From positions 1 through 59,653 of the forward strand of contig CALWSS010000058.1 of assembly GCA_944384255.1 (NCBI GenBank): a stretch of 59,653 bases of DNA, in the 5' to 3' direction. Under the pieces are notes generated by a model. That model ran no database searches, was not told the DNA's origin, and was given only the letters and a program-made list of their open reading frames with translations. Positions 51,932 to 59,653 of the stretch are shown piece by piece. Positions within the stretch are counted from its first letter, which is position 1; each line of letters opens with the position of its first letter. This DNA is from an uncultured Clostridia bacterium. GTDB lineage: Bacteria; Bacillota; Clostridia; Lachnospirales; Anaerotignaceae. The position numbers were made by a program, and so were the translations under genes.

Positions 51932-51958
51932 TTATCGTCATAAAAATTAAAAAAATAA
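51932..51958 (-). promoter_or_regulatory. Sigma-28-type promoter of cheAWRB
   Basis: Minus strand: TTATTTTT, 11 nt, GACGATAA. It shares the TTATTTTT and GACGATA elements with the cheV and flgM sites. The predicted start is about 41 nt before the cheA ATG. Confidence 0.65.
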
Positions 51959-51987
51959 TAGTTTCTGAAGGATAGAAGGTGAAATTT

Positions 51988-53391
51988 GTGTCAGACATAT
52001 TAAAAGTCAATAATCCTACAGCCGGTTTTGACAATGCTTCAAGAACACATCCGGTTTCAGTTAACGATACAAATGTACAGAATATTGTTGATATGACTAA
52101 GGTTACCCGCTCAGACGGAAAGAGCGGCAATGCCGAAAAGGAGCTGGGGCTTAATTATGGCTCTAATTTCGGAACGTTTTTGGAAGCTCTCAGAAATACA
52201 CCTAATATAACTGAAATTTTATCAGATATATTGTTTCAAATGAGCGGTGAAACACAGCAGGTGAGCCAAAACGGTTTTATGTCAGAGCTTACAAACATAT
52301 TAAAAGGTATGAATTTAACTCAGGACGAGCTTTTGAGTTTTATAAAGGAGCAGTCATCGGCAGCCGGAAAGTTTAACAATGTTTTTTTTCAGGCAGTTGA
52401 GAAACTTTTGGAAAATACAAAATCAGCAGACCTTCAAATGGAGATGCTTAATTTTGTTAAGATATATAACGATGCTTCTTCAAGCCAGTCAACACTGAAA
52501 AATATACAGTCAATACTTAAAAATATTTCAACGTATATGACGTCTAATTACAGGCAGCAGCTTCAAAATATTATGGATAAACTTACTGAATTAAACCAGA
52601 ACAGGTCGGAAGGCAGCCAAAGCGATATAACATCTTTCCTTAAAAAAGAAGTTGTACCTTTTTTGTCTAATTACATAAAAAATACCAACAATATGGGAAA
52701 AGTTCGGGATTTTATAGCAATGCTTACATTAAGTATTGCTAAGTATGAAAACGGCAGCATGGATAAACTGGGACAGAGTTTTAATCGTCTAATGGATTTC
52801 AGGGATTTTAACAATGTTTTTAACGGTATTACTGTTGATGACTTGAAAAAACTGATTCAAAACGAAAATACAAATGAAACAGACTTTTCAAAGTATTTTA
52901 CCGATGCTCTTAAAAGAGGATTAAAAGGTGAAGGCGGCTGGGAAACAAAAAGTGCTTTTCAGAACATACTTCAGTCACTGCTTCTTAACGAAAGTGTTTA
53001 CATGCCTCTTAACCATATTATGGTTCCGGCTTATATAGACGGAAGGCCTATGTTTTCGGAAATTTGGGTTGACCCTAAGCACAAGGAAAAGAACGAAAAG
53101 GGTGTTAAAGAGGATTGCAAAAGGCTTCTTGTTAAATTTGATATAAAGGATTTGGGGCTTTTTGACTTAATTATAACACAGAAAAAAAACGGTGTTGATT
53201 TACAGCTTTATTATCCGGAAGCATTGAAACAAAGAGAAGACGGGATTAAAAAGGATATAGTCGGAATTATGGAAAAAAACGGACTTAATTTAAGAAATTT
53301 TGCTCTTGGCATGTCTTCAAAAAGCAAAACAATAGAGGAAGTATTCCCTCAAATTTACGAAAGGATTAATATGATAGATGTTAAAATCTGA
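51988..53391 (+). CDS. FliK-like protein (YlqG-type), second hook-length-type gene
   Basis: 467 residues from GTG at 51988 (GAAGG about 9 nt upstream; GTG 51979 in frame is too near). The first ~330 residues are helical and Asn/Ser-rich without motif. The C-terminal ~100 residues, with LVKFDIKDLGLFDLIITQKK and DGIKKDIVGIMEKNGLNLRN, resemble the Flg_hook domain of FliK. It overlaps the next gene, which encodes a FlhB C-terminal-domain protein, by 14 nt. In Bacillus ylqG-ylqH has the same pairing and no clear function. Homology to FliK is suggested by pattern and needs a profile search. Confidence 0.68.
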   Translation: MSDILKVNNPTAGFDNASRTHPVSVNDTNVQNIVDMTKVTRSDGKSGNAEKELGLNYGSNFGTFLEALRNTPNITEILSDILFQMSGETQQVSQNGFMSELTNILKGMNLTQDELLSFIKEQSSAAGKFNNVFFQAVEKLLENTKSADLQMEMLNFVKIYNDASSSQSTLKNIQSILKNISTYMTSNYRQQLQNIMDKLTELNQNRSEGSQSDITSFLKKEVVPFLSNYIKNTNNMGKVRDFIAMLTLSIAKYENGSMDKLGQSFNRLMDFRDFNNVFNGITVDDLKKLIQNENTNETDFSKYFTDALKRGLKGEGGWETKSAFQNILQSLLLNESVYMPLNHIMVPAYIDGRPMFSEIWVDPKHKEKNEKGVKEDCKRLLVKFDIKDLGLFDLIITQKKNGVDLQLYYPEALKQREDGIKKDIVGIMEKNGLNLRNFALGMSSKSKTIEEVFPQIYERINMIDVKI

Positions 53392-53671
53392 TTTAAACAA
53401 ACGTGCTGTAGCGCTTAAATACGACGGTGACGACATTGCCCCGGTAGTTATTGCAACTGGTATGGGAAACATGGCTGAAAAAATTGTTGAAACAGCTATT
53501 GAAAATAACGTTCCTATATTTGAGGATAATTCACTTGCCACTCTTCTTTCACGTTTGGAGTTAGGAGAGGAAATACCGGAAGAACTATATAAAGCTGTTG
53601 TTGATATATATGTTTATTTCCTTAAGTTTACTCTAAATGGTGACAATAAAGCACAAAAATCAAAGAATTAA
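53378..53671 (+). CDS. FlhB C-terminal-domain paralogue (FlhX/YlqH-like)
   Basis: 97 residues: AVALKYDGDDIAPVVIATGM and EEIPEELYKAVVDIYVYFLK align directly with the FlhB segments AVALKYDLNKNVAPVVVAKG and QEIPADYYGAIAEILVYVYK of the flhB gene at 25996. It begins right after the position of the cleaved NPTH bond, so it equals the part FlhB releases. It has no membrane part. It may bind a FliK-like protein, namely the overlapping upstream gene product. Confidence 0.88.
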   Translation: MLKSDLNKRAVALKYDGDDIAPVVIATGMGNMAEKIVETAIENNVPIFEDNSLATLLSRLELGEEIPEELYKAVVDIYVYFLKFTLNGDNKAQKSKN

Positions 53672-53708
53672 AACAAGTTTCATACATAAAGGGAGGTTTA
53701 GTTAAAAA

Positions 53709-56700
53709 ATGAAAAAGTTTATTGCGCTTTTTTTAGCGTCAGTTCTTTTTTTAGGCTCATTTGCAACTACGGCATTGGGCCAAGACAGTGTGCTTGCAAG
53801 CAATCACTGGGCACGGCAGTATTTGGAAAACCTTTATAATTACGGCATTATGAGGGGTGATTTAAACGGAAACTTAAATCCCGACAAGTACATTACAAGA
53901 GCAGAGTGCATATCTATGCTGAACAGAGCTCTTGGATATAACTCATATCAAAAGGGTAATCTTCCGTTTAGAGATATTACAGGTACAGAATGGTATGCAG
54001 ACGATATTGCCATAGCTTATCAAATGGGATACTTTTCCGGTACATCTAAAAACAAGGCTGATGCCCAAAGTAATTTAACACGTGAACAGGCAGTTAGCCT
54101 TATATGCAGAAACCTTAAGCTTGAAGAACCTGTTGGCGAGATTTTAAACTTTACAGACAGCCGTACATTCAGCAGCTGGAGCAAAGGTGCCATAGGTGCC
54201 GGAGCAGAAAAGGGCTTTATAAGCGGTTATCCTGACGGCTCATTCAGGCCTTTTAATAATGTTACAAGAGGAGAGTTTGCAAAAATGCTCTCTGATGTAA
54301 TAGGAACACTTATTCAAGACAGCGGAAGCTATTCTTATGGCACTGTACCGGGAAATGTTACTATTTCATCTTCCGGCGGTACTTTATCAAACACAACAGT
54401 TAACGGTGATTTATATATAACAGCCGGTGTTGGAACAGGCTTTGTTAATTTGGAAAATGTAAATGTTTTAGGCGATGTTATAATAAGCGGCGGAGGACAG
54501 AGCAATGCCGGCGACAACAGCATTAACTTCAACAACTGTTATATAAACAATCTTATTGTAGACGGTGAAGCAGACAAGGTTGTATCAGTTGATGCCAAAG
54601 GTTCTACACAGATACAAAAAACAGTTGTTAAAACAGACGCATATTTCGAGGACTTCGGCGGCAGAGATGAAGGATTCCTTAACATAGAGTTATCCGGTGA
54701 GCCGGAAACAACACTTACACTTTCAGGAGATTATAAAAATGTTTCGGTTATGAAGCCTGAAAACTATCTTGTTCTGGGCAAAGGCAGTATATACAATTTA
54801 ACAGTTGATGAAGATGCACAGGACAGCCTTGTAACACTTGATAAAAATGCTTATGTATTAAATGCCAGCCTTGATGCTCCATGTCAGGTAATAGGTGAAG
54901 GCGATATGGGCAGTGTTAATATTACATCATCAGGTGTTGAAGTAGAAATGCTTCCTGATGAAATTGTAATCCGTCCGGGACTTACGGCAGTAATAAACGG
55001 TAAGGAAATGACAAGTCAGGAGGCTGAGGAGTCTTCTGCAAGACCGAGAATTTTAGCCGGCTATCCTCAGGAGGACGAAATGGGTCCTAATAAGGCTTCA
55101 TTTATTTATCAGACAAATAAACCGGGAAAGGTTTACTGGGCTGTAACCCTTGAAGAAGATGAGGACGAAATCGACGAAGATGACATTATTAAGCCTAATA
55201 ATGTTAAAGCGATAATTTCTTCCGGTTCATTTACAGTTAAAAATGCAGATGAAGACGTTACAAGCAGTATTTCTAAGCTTACGGCAGATACTGACTACGT
55301 TATTTCGGCTGTACTTGAAGATGAAAGAGGCAATATAAGTACGATTAAAACAGAAGCATTTACATCGGAAGACAACACTGTTCCAAGCTTTTTAAGCGGT
55401 TACCCTAAGGTTACATCACAAAGCAGTACTACTCTTGATATTACGGTTAATATGTCAAAACGTTCTACTGTATATTGGGCAGTATTCCCTAAGGGCAGTC
55501 AGGCACCTACAGCTGATGAGCTGAAAGACGGCAAATTAAGCGGTGATATTGACAGCGGAGAAGAAAGAAGATGCCAGAAGAATGTTGAAAAAACATTTAC
55601 AGCATCAGGCTTAAAGGAAGAAACATCTTATGATGTTTACTTACTGGCCACCGACGGAACAAATGATTCAAAGCTTACAAAAATTACGGCTACAACAAAA
55701 GATACTACACCGCCTAAATTTATTGAGGGCTATCCTAAAGAGGATAAAATGACAGATAAAACAGTTGATGTTAAAGTAAAAGTTAACGAAGACTGTACAG
55801 TTTATTATGTAGTAGTAAAAAAAGGCACGGTATTTCCATCACCTGTTCCACCTGCTACAACTTCACCTTCTTTAAGCTCACAGGAAGGCATAGATGCTAT
55901 TATTACAGGAAATAATACAGAGATAAACGGCAAAGCAAATGCTAAGGCAAACACAGAAGCAACAGTTAAAATAAGCAAGCTTTCACCTGAAACAACTTAT
56001 GACCTTTATATGGTGGCACAGGATAAATCCGGCAACAACTCATCAGGTATTAAAATTGAAATTAAAACAACTGATATGGTAGCACCTACAGCCACACAGG
56101 AATTTTCACAAGATGTAAACGGTGAGCCTAAAGTTGAGTCGGATATTAAAATTGTATTCAGCGAAGAAGTTTTAGACAGAAATACAATGAAGTCGCTGAC
56201 TAATGAAAATTTAAAAGACGACATTATTTTGTATCAATTAAACGACGGAGAAGAAACAGTAGTTAATATAGACTATTCAAAGGCAAAAATTGGCATTGAT
56301 GAAGAAGGTAAAAGCTATGTACTCTTCCCAGCAGAAAGCCTTAACTTAAACAGCGGTGAAAAATATCAGTTTGAGTTAAACTATATTGTTGATACATCAA
56401 ACAACAGAATGAAAGACCAGACACGTCTTGATGCATTTAAGACTCTTTCACCACAGGTACAGCTTGTAAAAACAGAGGCACCGCAGAATATGGATATAAC
56501 TTTTGCTTTGGAGCCTCAGGCTATTAAGACTTCAGATTCTGTTCTTTTTGATATGATATTTGAAACTGATACAACAGTTGAATTTAAGCTTTATGAAAAA
56601 AATGCAGATGGACAATTTGTAGAATACAGTTATAATCCTTTAATAATGAAAGATTCAGCAATGACACTTCATTATATTATAGACAGAAAGTCAGAAGGAT

Positions 56701-58202
56701 TAGATGACTACAGCTTTGAACCGTTTAATAAACTTACAAATCGTGAATTTGGTATTAGATTTATTGGTATAGACGGCAGTAGTGACAGAGACAGCTGGAA
56801 CAAAACTGTAAAAATGAATATTAAATGTGTAATAGGTTCAAAAACTGTTCTCAGCAGTCTTGCGGGAAACCCTAAAGACGGTTTTGAAACTGCTATTAAC
56901 GATGGAGCAACACAGGTTAACTCACCTATAAATTTTGAAGTTTCAGCTTCATTTACAGATACTGTTATACCAAGTTTTATAGAAGGCTATCCTGAGCTTG
57001 ACAAATATGGAGATACTGCTACTGATTTTGGTGAAATTGGTGATACATTAATAAGACCGCTTATTATGACAAATAAAAAATGTGATTTTTATTATCTTGT
57101 AGCACCAAGCGGCACTGTTAAGGAGCCTGTAAATGCTATTCAGGTAATGAACGGAGCCATAAATCCAAACGGTGGAGTTTCAGGCAAGTATACAGTTACA
57201 AGCGGATATGTTGAATTCCCTGTATTAATAGAAGGCCTTGAGCCGGAAAGAGAATATGATTTCTTCTATTTCCTTAAAGGTACACCGCCTGAGCCTTCAG
57301 AAGTTAAAAAGATAACGTTTACTACTTTACCGGTGTCAGCACCTAATATCAGTGTTCAGGTAGTAGATAGAGGCGAAAACAGTGCAACAATTAAAATTAT
57401 ATCAGATAAAAACGCTACTATTGACTGGATGCTTCTTCCAAGCCTTCAGTGTGATAAATGGTTTGAATTAGTTAACGGTGAAAGCGTACTTACAGAAAGT
57501 GCAGACTCTGTAGCTCAAATTATACGTAACGGCCGAGAAAATACTATATATAAACCGGTGGACTTCGGAACAATAATTACCAAGTATGATAAAACCAATA
57601 TGGAATATTCGGCAGAAGTAAGTGTAACAGGTCTTGAGAGAAATATATACTATACATTCTTTGCCGTTGCAAAGAGTACATTGGGCAATGGACAAACAAA
57701 TGTAGGCGGTGACTCGAAAATTGCGTTCCAGAGAGATATAACACCGGCAGACGTAACTCCGCCTTCAGTTGAGTTAAATACTGTTATTCGTAACGGTGCC
57801 GACGGAAATGCAGGCAAAGCATATAAAGGTACGGTTATGCTTACTTTCTCTGAGGAAGTTTATTATATACCAGGTGAAAATGAGCAGATGAAGCCTTTGT
57901 CAGCACAGTTCTTTGCTGATAACCTTAGAACAAGTGCCGTTAACCCTGATGATGTAGTTGTAACAATAGATTCATATACAGCAGGAAAAGATGAAGAAAC
58001 CGGTGAGAAAGCGTTAAAGAGCATAACTCTTACATTTAAGAACATACTTCATAACGATACTATTTTCTTCCCTTATGAGCTTTGCGACAAAAACGGAAAT
58101 AAAGCCGGTATGCTCAGGCTTACATTTGTTGATATGGAAAGCGGTGGAACAGGAAGAAAAGATTCTTACTGGGACAAAGAATTTGTTAAGGAGCAAAATT
58201 AA
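53709..58202 (+). CDS. S-layer-homology surface protein with repeated GYP domains
   Basis: 1497 residues. A signal peptide occupies about 1-25 (cleavage after TTALG or so). Three SLH domains at about 31-205 anchor the protein to wall polymer. A beta-helix-like stretch of short repeats follows to about 425. Four fibronectin-like modules start with P-x-[FI]-[LI]-x-GYP at residues 451, 564, 674 and 1093; the first three are spaced about 112 residues apart. A Big_5-type Ig domain with IKIVFSEEVLDRN lies near 800-900, and another near 1380. It is cell-surface exposed. Ligand and function unknown. It starts 37 nt after the FlhB-like gene, perhaps in the same unit. Confidence 0.9.
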   Translation: MKKFIALFLASVLFLGSFATTALGQDSVLASNHWARQYLENLYNYGIMRGDLNGNLNPDKYITRAECISMLNRALGYNSYQKGNLPFRDITGTEWYADDIAIAYQMGYFSGTSKNKADAQSNLTREQAVSLICRNLKLEEPVGEILNFTDSRTFSSWSKGAIGAGAEKGFISGYPDGSFRPFNNVTRGEFAKMLSDVIGTLIQDSGSYSYGTVPGNVTISSSGGTLSNTTVNGDLYITAGVGTGFVNLENVNVLGDVIISGGGQSNAGDNSINFNNCYINNLIVDGEADKVVSVDAKGSTQIQKTVVKTDAYFEDFGGRDEGFLNIELSGEPETTLTLSGDYKNVSVMKPENYLVLGKGSIYNLTVDEDAQDSLVTLDKNAYVLNASLDAPCQVIGEGDMGSVNITSSGVEVEMLPDEIVIRPGLTAVINGKEMTSQEAEESSARPRILAGYPQEDEMGPNKASFIYQTNKPGKVYWAVTLEEDEDEIDEDDIIKPNNVKAIISSGSFTVKNADEDVTSSISKLTADTDYVISAVLEDERGNISTIKTEAFTSEDNTVPSFLSGYPKVTSQSSTTLDITVNMSKRSTVYWAVFPKGSQAPTADELKDGKLSGDIDSGEERRCQKNVEKTFTASGLKEETSYDVYLLATDGTNDSKLTKITATTKDTTPPKFIEGYPKEDKMTDKTVDVKVKVNEDCTVYYVVVKKGTVFPSPVPPATTSPSLSSQEGIDAIITGNNTEINGKANAKANTEATVKISKLSPETTYDLYMVAQDKSGNNSSGIKIEIKTTDMVAPTATQEFSQDVNGEPKVESDIKIVFSEEVLDRNTMKSLTNENLKDDIILYQLNDGEETVVNIDYSKAKIGIDEEGKSYVLFPAESLNLNSGEKYQFELNYIVDTSNNRMKDQTRLDAFKTLSPQVQLVKTEAPQNMDITFALEPQAIKTSDSVLFDMIFETDTTVEFKLYEKNADGQFVEYSYNPLIMKDSAMTLHYIIDRKSEGLDDYSFEPFNKLTNREFGIRFIGIDGSSDRDSWNKTVKMNIKCVIGSKTVLSSLAGNPKDGFETAINDGATQVNSPINFEVSASFTDTVIPSFIEGYPELDKYGDTATDFGEIGDTLIRPLIMTNKKCDFYYLVAPSGTVKEPVNAIQVMNGAINPNGGVSGKYTVTSGYVEFPVLIEGLEPEREYDFFYFLKGTPPEPSEVKKITFTTLPVSAPNISVQVVDRGENSATIKIISDKNATIDWMLLPSLQCDKWFELVNGESVLTESADSVAQIIRNGRENTIYKPVDFGTIITKYDKTNMEYSAEVSVTGLERNIYYTFFAVAKSTLGNGQTNVGGDSKIAFQRDITPADVTPPSVELNTVIRNGADGNAGKAYKGTVMLTFSEEVYYIPGENEQMKPLSAQFFADNLRTSAVNPDDVVVTIDSYTAGKDEETGEKALKSITLTFKNILHNDTIFFPYELCDKNGNKAGMLRLTFVDMESGGTGRKDSYWDKEFVKEQN

Positions 58203-58209
58203 TAAAACT

Positions 58210-58245
58210 AAATTCCGGACGCTTTTTTAAGCGCCGGAATTTTTT
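58210..58245 (+). terminator. Terminator after the SLH protein gene
   Basis: AATTCCGGACGCTT (58211-58224) pairs with AAGCGCCGGAATT (58229-58241) with one mismatch, followed by TTTT. Confidence 0.9.
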
Positions 58246-58274
58246 GAGCTAATTTAATTTCAAGGTGAATAAAA

Positions 58275-59138
58275 ATGAAAGCAAAGAGAATTGAAGTTAA
58301 ATCCGAAAGAAAATCAAAGAAAAAATTTATATTTATACTTTTATTAGTTTTTGTTGTGTTTTTCTTAGTGGGTTTCTACCTTAATAAGAATAAGGAAGAA
58401 CCTTTGGTGGCTGAAAGCTACACTATAGACCAAGACAGCGTGGATTCCATAACTACCGTTACACAAAAAGGCATACTGTCGGATATTGTTCCTGTTCAGG
58501 AAGACGGAGCAAATACAATAGAGTATGTTTATAAAAACGAAGACGACAGCCAAGATACAATAAATGAGTATGTTAAATACCTTCAAGATGAAAAAGGCTT
58601 TGTTGAGCTTAAAGACGAAGATACGGAAAGCCAAAACAGCCAAACACAGCCTGAAACATCTTCTGATACATTAAAAGAAAACACAAATGCTTCTTCTGCT
58701 GATACATCCGAGAATACAGCACCAGAAGAAAAGCCTGTTTTAAAATACGGCATGCAGTCACAGGAAGAAAACAAAATATTTGAAATCGATATAAGACAGG
58801 GTGAAAAATACTATTATGTAGATGTTTACAGAATAGAAGGCCAGCTTCCAAGCGAGGAAGAAGAAGCAGAAGGAACATTTACCCGTGATGATGCAAGGGA
58901 GTATTTGAAAGAGTTTATAGACAGCACCCATGCCCTTAACAGCTCATTTGATGATTATACAAATATATTTGATGTAGGCCGTTCCATTGTAAATAATGAA
59001 GAATGTTACGGTGTAAGTCTGTACCAAAAGGGCCCAAGCGGTTATAATTATATTGTAGGTAAGTATTTTATTTCCCTTAAAACAAAGGACATATTTAAAT
59101 ACAACCTGCAAACAGGCGACAGCATAAAAATAAACTGA
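58275..59138 (+). CDS. Membrane-anchored protein of unknown function
   Basis: 287 residues. A basic N-terminus and one hydrophobic helix at about 18-38 give an N-in orientation with the rest outside. The extracytoplasmic part is acidic (Glu/Asp/Ser/Thr-rich linker at about 115-150) with a C-terminal beta-rich domain including FEIDIRQGEKYYYVDVYRIE and YNYIVGKYFISLKT. No family is recognised. GAAAGAGAATTGAAG-like basic repeats in the first residues are ordinary positive-inside signals. It is a separate unit after a terminator. Confidence 0.75.
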   Translation: MKAKRIEVKSERKSKKKFIFILLLVFVVFFLVGFYLNKNKEEPLVAESYTIDQDSVDSITTVTQKGILSDIVPVQEDGANTIEYVYKNEDDSQDTINEYVKYLQDEKGFVELKDEDTESQNSQTQPETSSDTLKENTNASSADTSENTAPEEKPVLKYGMQSQEENKIFEIDIRQGEKYYYVDVYRIEGQLPSEEEEAEGTFTRDDAREYLKEFIDSTHALNSSFDDYTNIFDVGRSIVNNEECYGVSLYQKGPSGYNYIVGKYFISLKTKDIFKYNLQTGDSIKIN

Positions 59139-59157
59139 CATTAAGGGGGTGCATGGA

Positions 59158-59637
59158 ATGTATCGCTTTAGAGTGATGTTTGAACTGTCGGAACAACAGA
59201 TTAAAAAATATATTCGGTATTACGAAAGACGGCGTGATTGGCCCGTTACACTGTTTTTATCTATGTCAGCTGTTATATTTCTATGTTTAACACTGTTTTC
59301 CGGCATTATAGTCTCTAAAGGGTTAAAAGCGATAATTTGTGCAGCAACTGTATTGATATACTTGCTTTTACTGTTTTTGTTTAAATTTATTAGGCTGAAA
59401 TTTTTAAAGAAAAAACCGCCTTTTGCCATAGGCCCGTATTTATCAATGGAAATACGTGACGGGTATTTTAATATTAACTGCTCAGGAGTTATGAAGGGCT
59501 TTCCAAAGGGATATTTAAACGGTAAAATAACTAAAAACGGAGATTATATACTTACTAATAAAAAAGATATTATAATTATTCCAAAAGAAGTTGTAACACC
59601 AAAAATAGCAGAAGAAATAAAAGATTATTATGTTTAG
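59158..59637 (+). CDS. Two-helix membrane protein (YcxB-like C-terminal part)
   Basis: 159 residues from ATG at 59158; AAGGGGG at 59143-59149 favours it over GTG 59149. Two membrane helices at about 30-50 and 58-78 are followed by a cytoplasmic beta domain ending ILTNKKDIIIIPKEVV, resembling the YcxB-like C-terminal domain. Function unknown. It lies 20 nt after the anchored protein, so both may be co-expressed. Confidence 0.7.
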   Translation: MYRFRVMFELSEQQIKKYIRYYERRRDWPVTLFLSMSAVIFLCLTLFSGIIVSKGLKAIICAATVLIYLLLLFLFKFIRLKFLKKKPPFAIGPYLSMEIRDGYFNINCSGVMKGFPKGYLNGKITKNGDYILTNKKDIIIIPKEVVTPKIAEEIKDYYV

Positions 59638-59653
59638 TTTTGAATTTTAATTT

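Overview
The window reads as one chromosomal stretch of a motile, AT-rich, Gram-positive anaerobe of the class Clostridia, probably Lachnospiraceae-like. The evidence is codon and base bias toward A/T, a FliY with a CheC-type front half, FlbD, a sigma-D/FlgM pair, the block flgM-flgN-flgK-flgL-DUF6470-fliW-csrA that matches the Bacillus order, CheC/CheD/CheV chemotaxis, and an S-layer-homology (SLH) surface protein. Species cannot be fixed from the sequence alone.

Layout. 1-227 is the tail of a phosphoglycerate mutase followed by a terminator. 623-3987 is a branched-chain amino-acid locus: a strong promoter, a Leu/Val/Ile-rich leader peptide with a transcription attenuator, then ilvB, a short ilvN and ilvC. 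4070-5377 is a DUF815 ATPase with its own promoter. 5461-7266 (minus) is a chemoreceptor with a sigma-28-type promoter. 7580-8982 holds a lone tyrosine recombinase flanked by two similar 19-bp repeats. 9371-32548 is one long plus-strand flagellar operon: flgBC, fliEFGHIJK, flgD, a TIGR02530 gene, flgE, flbD, motAB, fliM, fliY, cheY, fliOPQR, flhBA, sigma-28, two FlgG-family rod/hook genes, cheC and cheD. cheV and an EAL-HDOD protein follow and end at a strong terminator. A minus-strand pair, parA and a ComFB-domain gene, diverges from fliD-fliS-fliT. A C39-type peptidase and an FtsE-like ATPase diverge from each other. flgM to csrA runs to 47084 and closes with a perfect terminator. The minus-strand cheA-cheW-cheR-cheB operon faces it. 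The right end carries a FliK-like gene plus a FlhB C-terminal paralogue, a 1497-residue SLH protein and two membrane proteins of unknown function.

How it works together. Almost the whole flagellum is encoded here except flagellin: basal body, export gate, hook, junction proteins, cap, chaperones and stator. Regulation can be read from the DNA: FliA and FlgM are both present, and five sites resembling TAAAGTTT-N11-GCCGATAA precede the receptor, cheV, fliD, flgM and cheA. FliW and CsrA add translational control. No fliL, flhF or flhG is in the expected places, so how flagellar number and position are set is open. The ParA/ComFB pair is an obvious candidate to test.

Points of most interest: the complete ilv attenuator, the sigma-28 sites, the ParA/ComFB operon, the second FliK/FlhB-like pair, an fliI gene with no ATG/GTG/TTG start where its ribosome-binding site predicts one, a coiled-coil insertion in FlgK, and a helically phased A-tract array after csrA.
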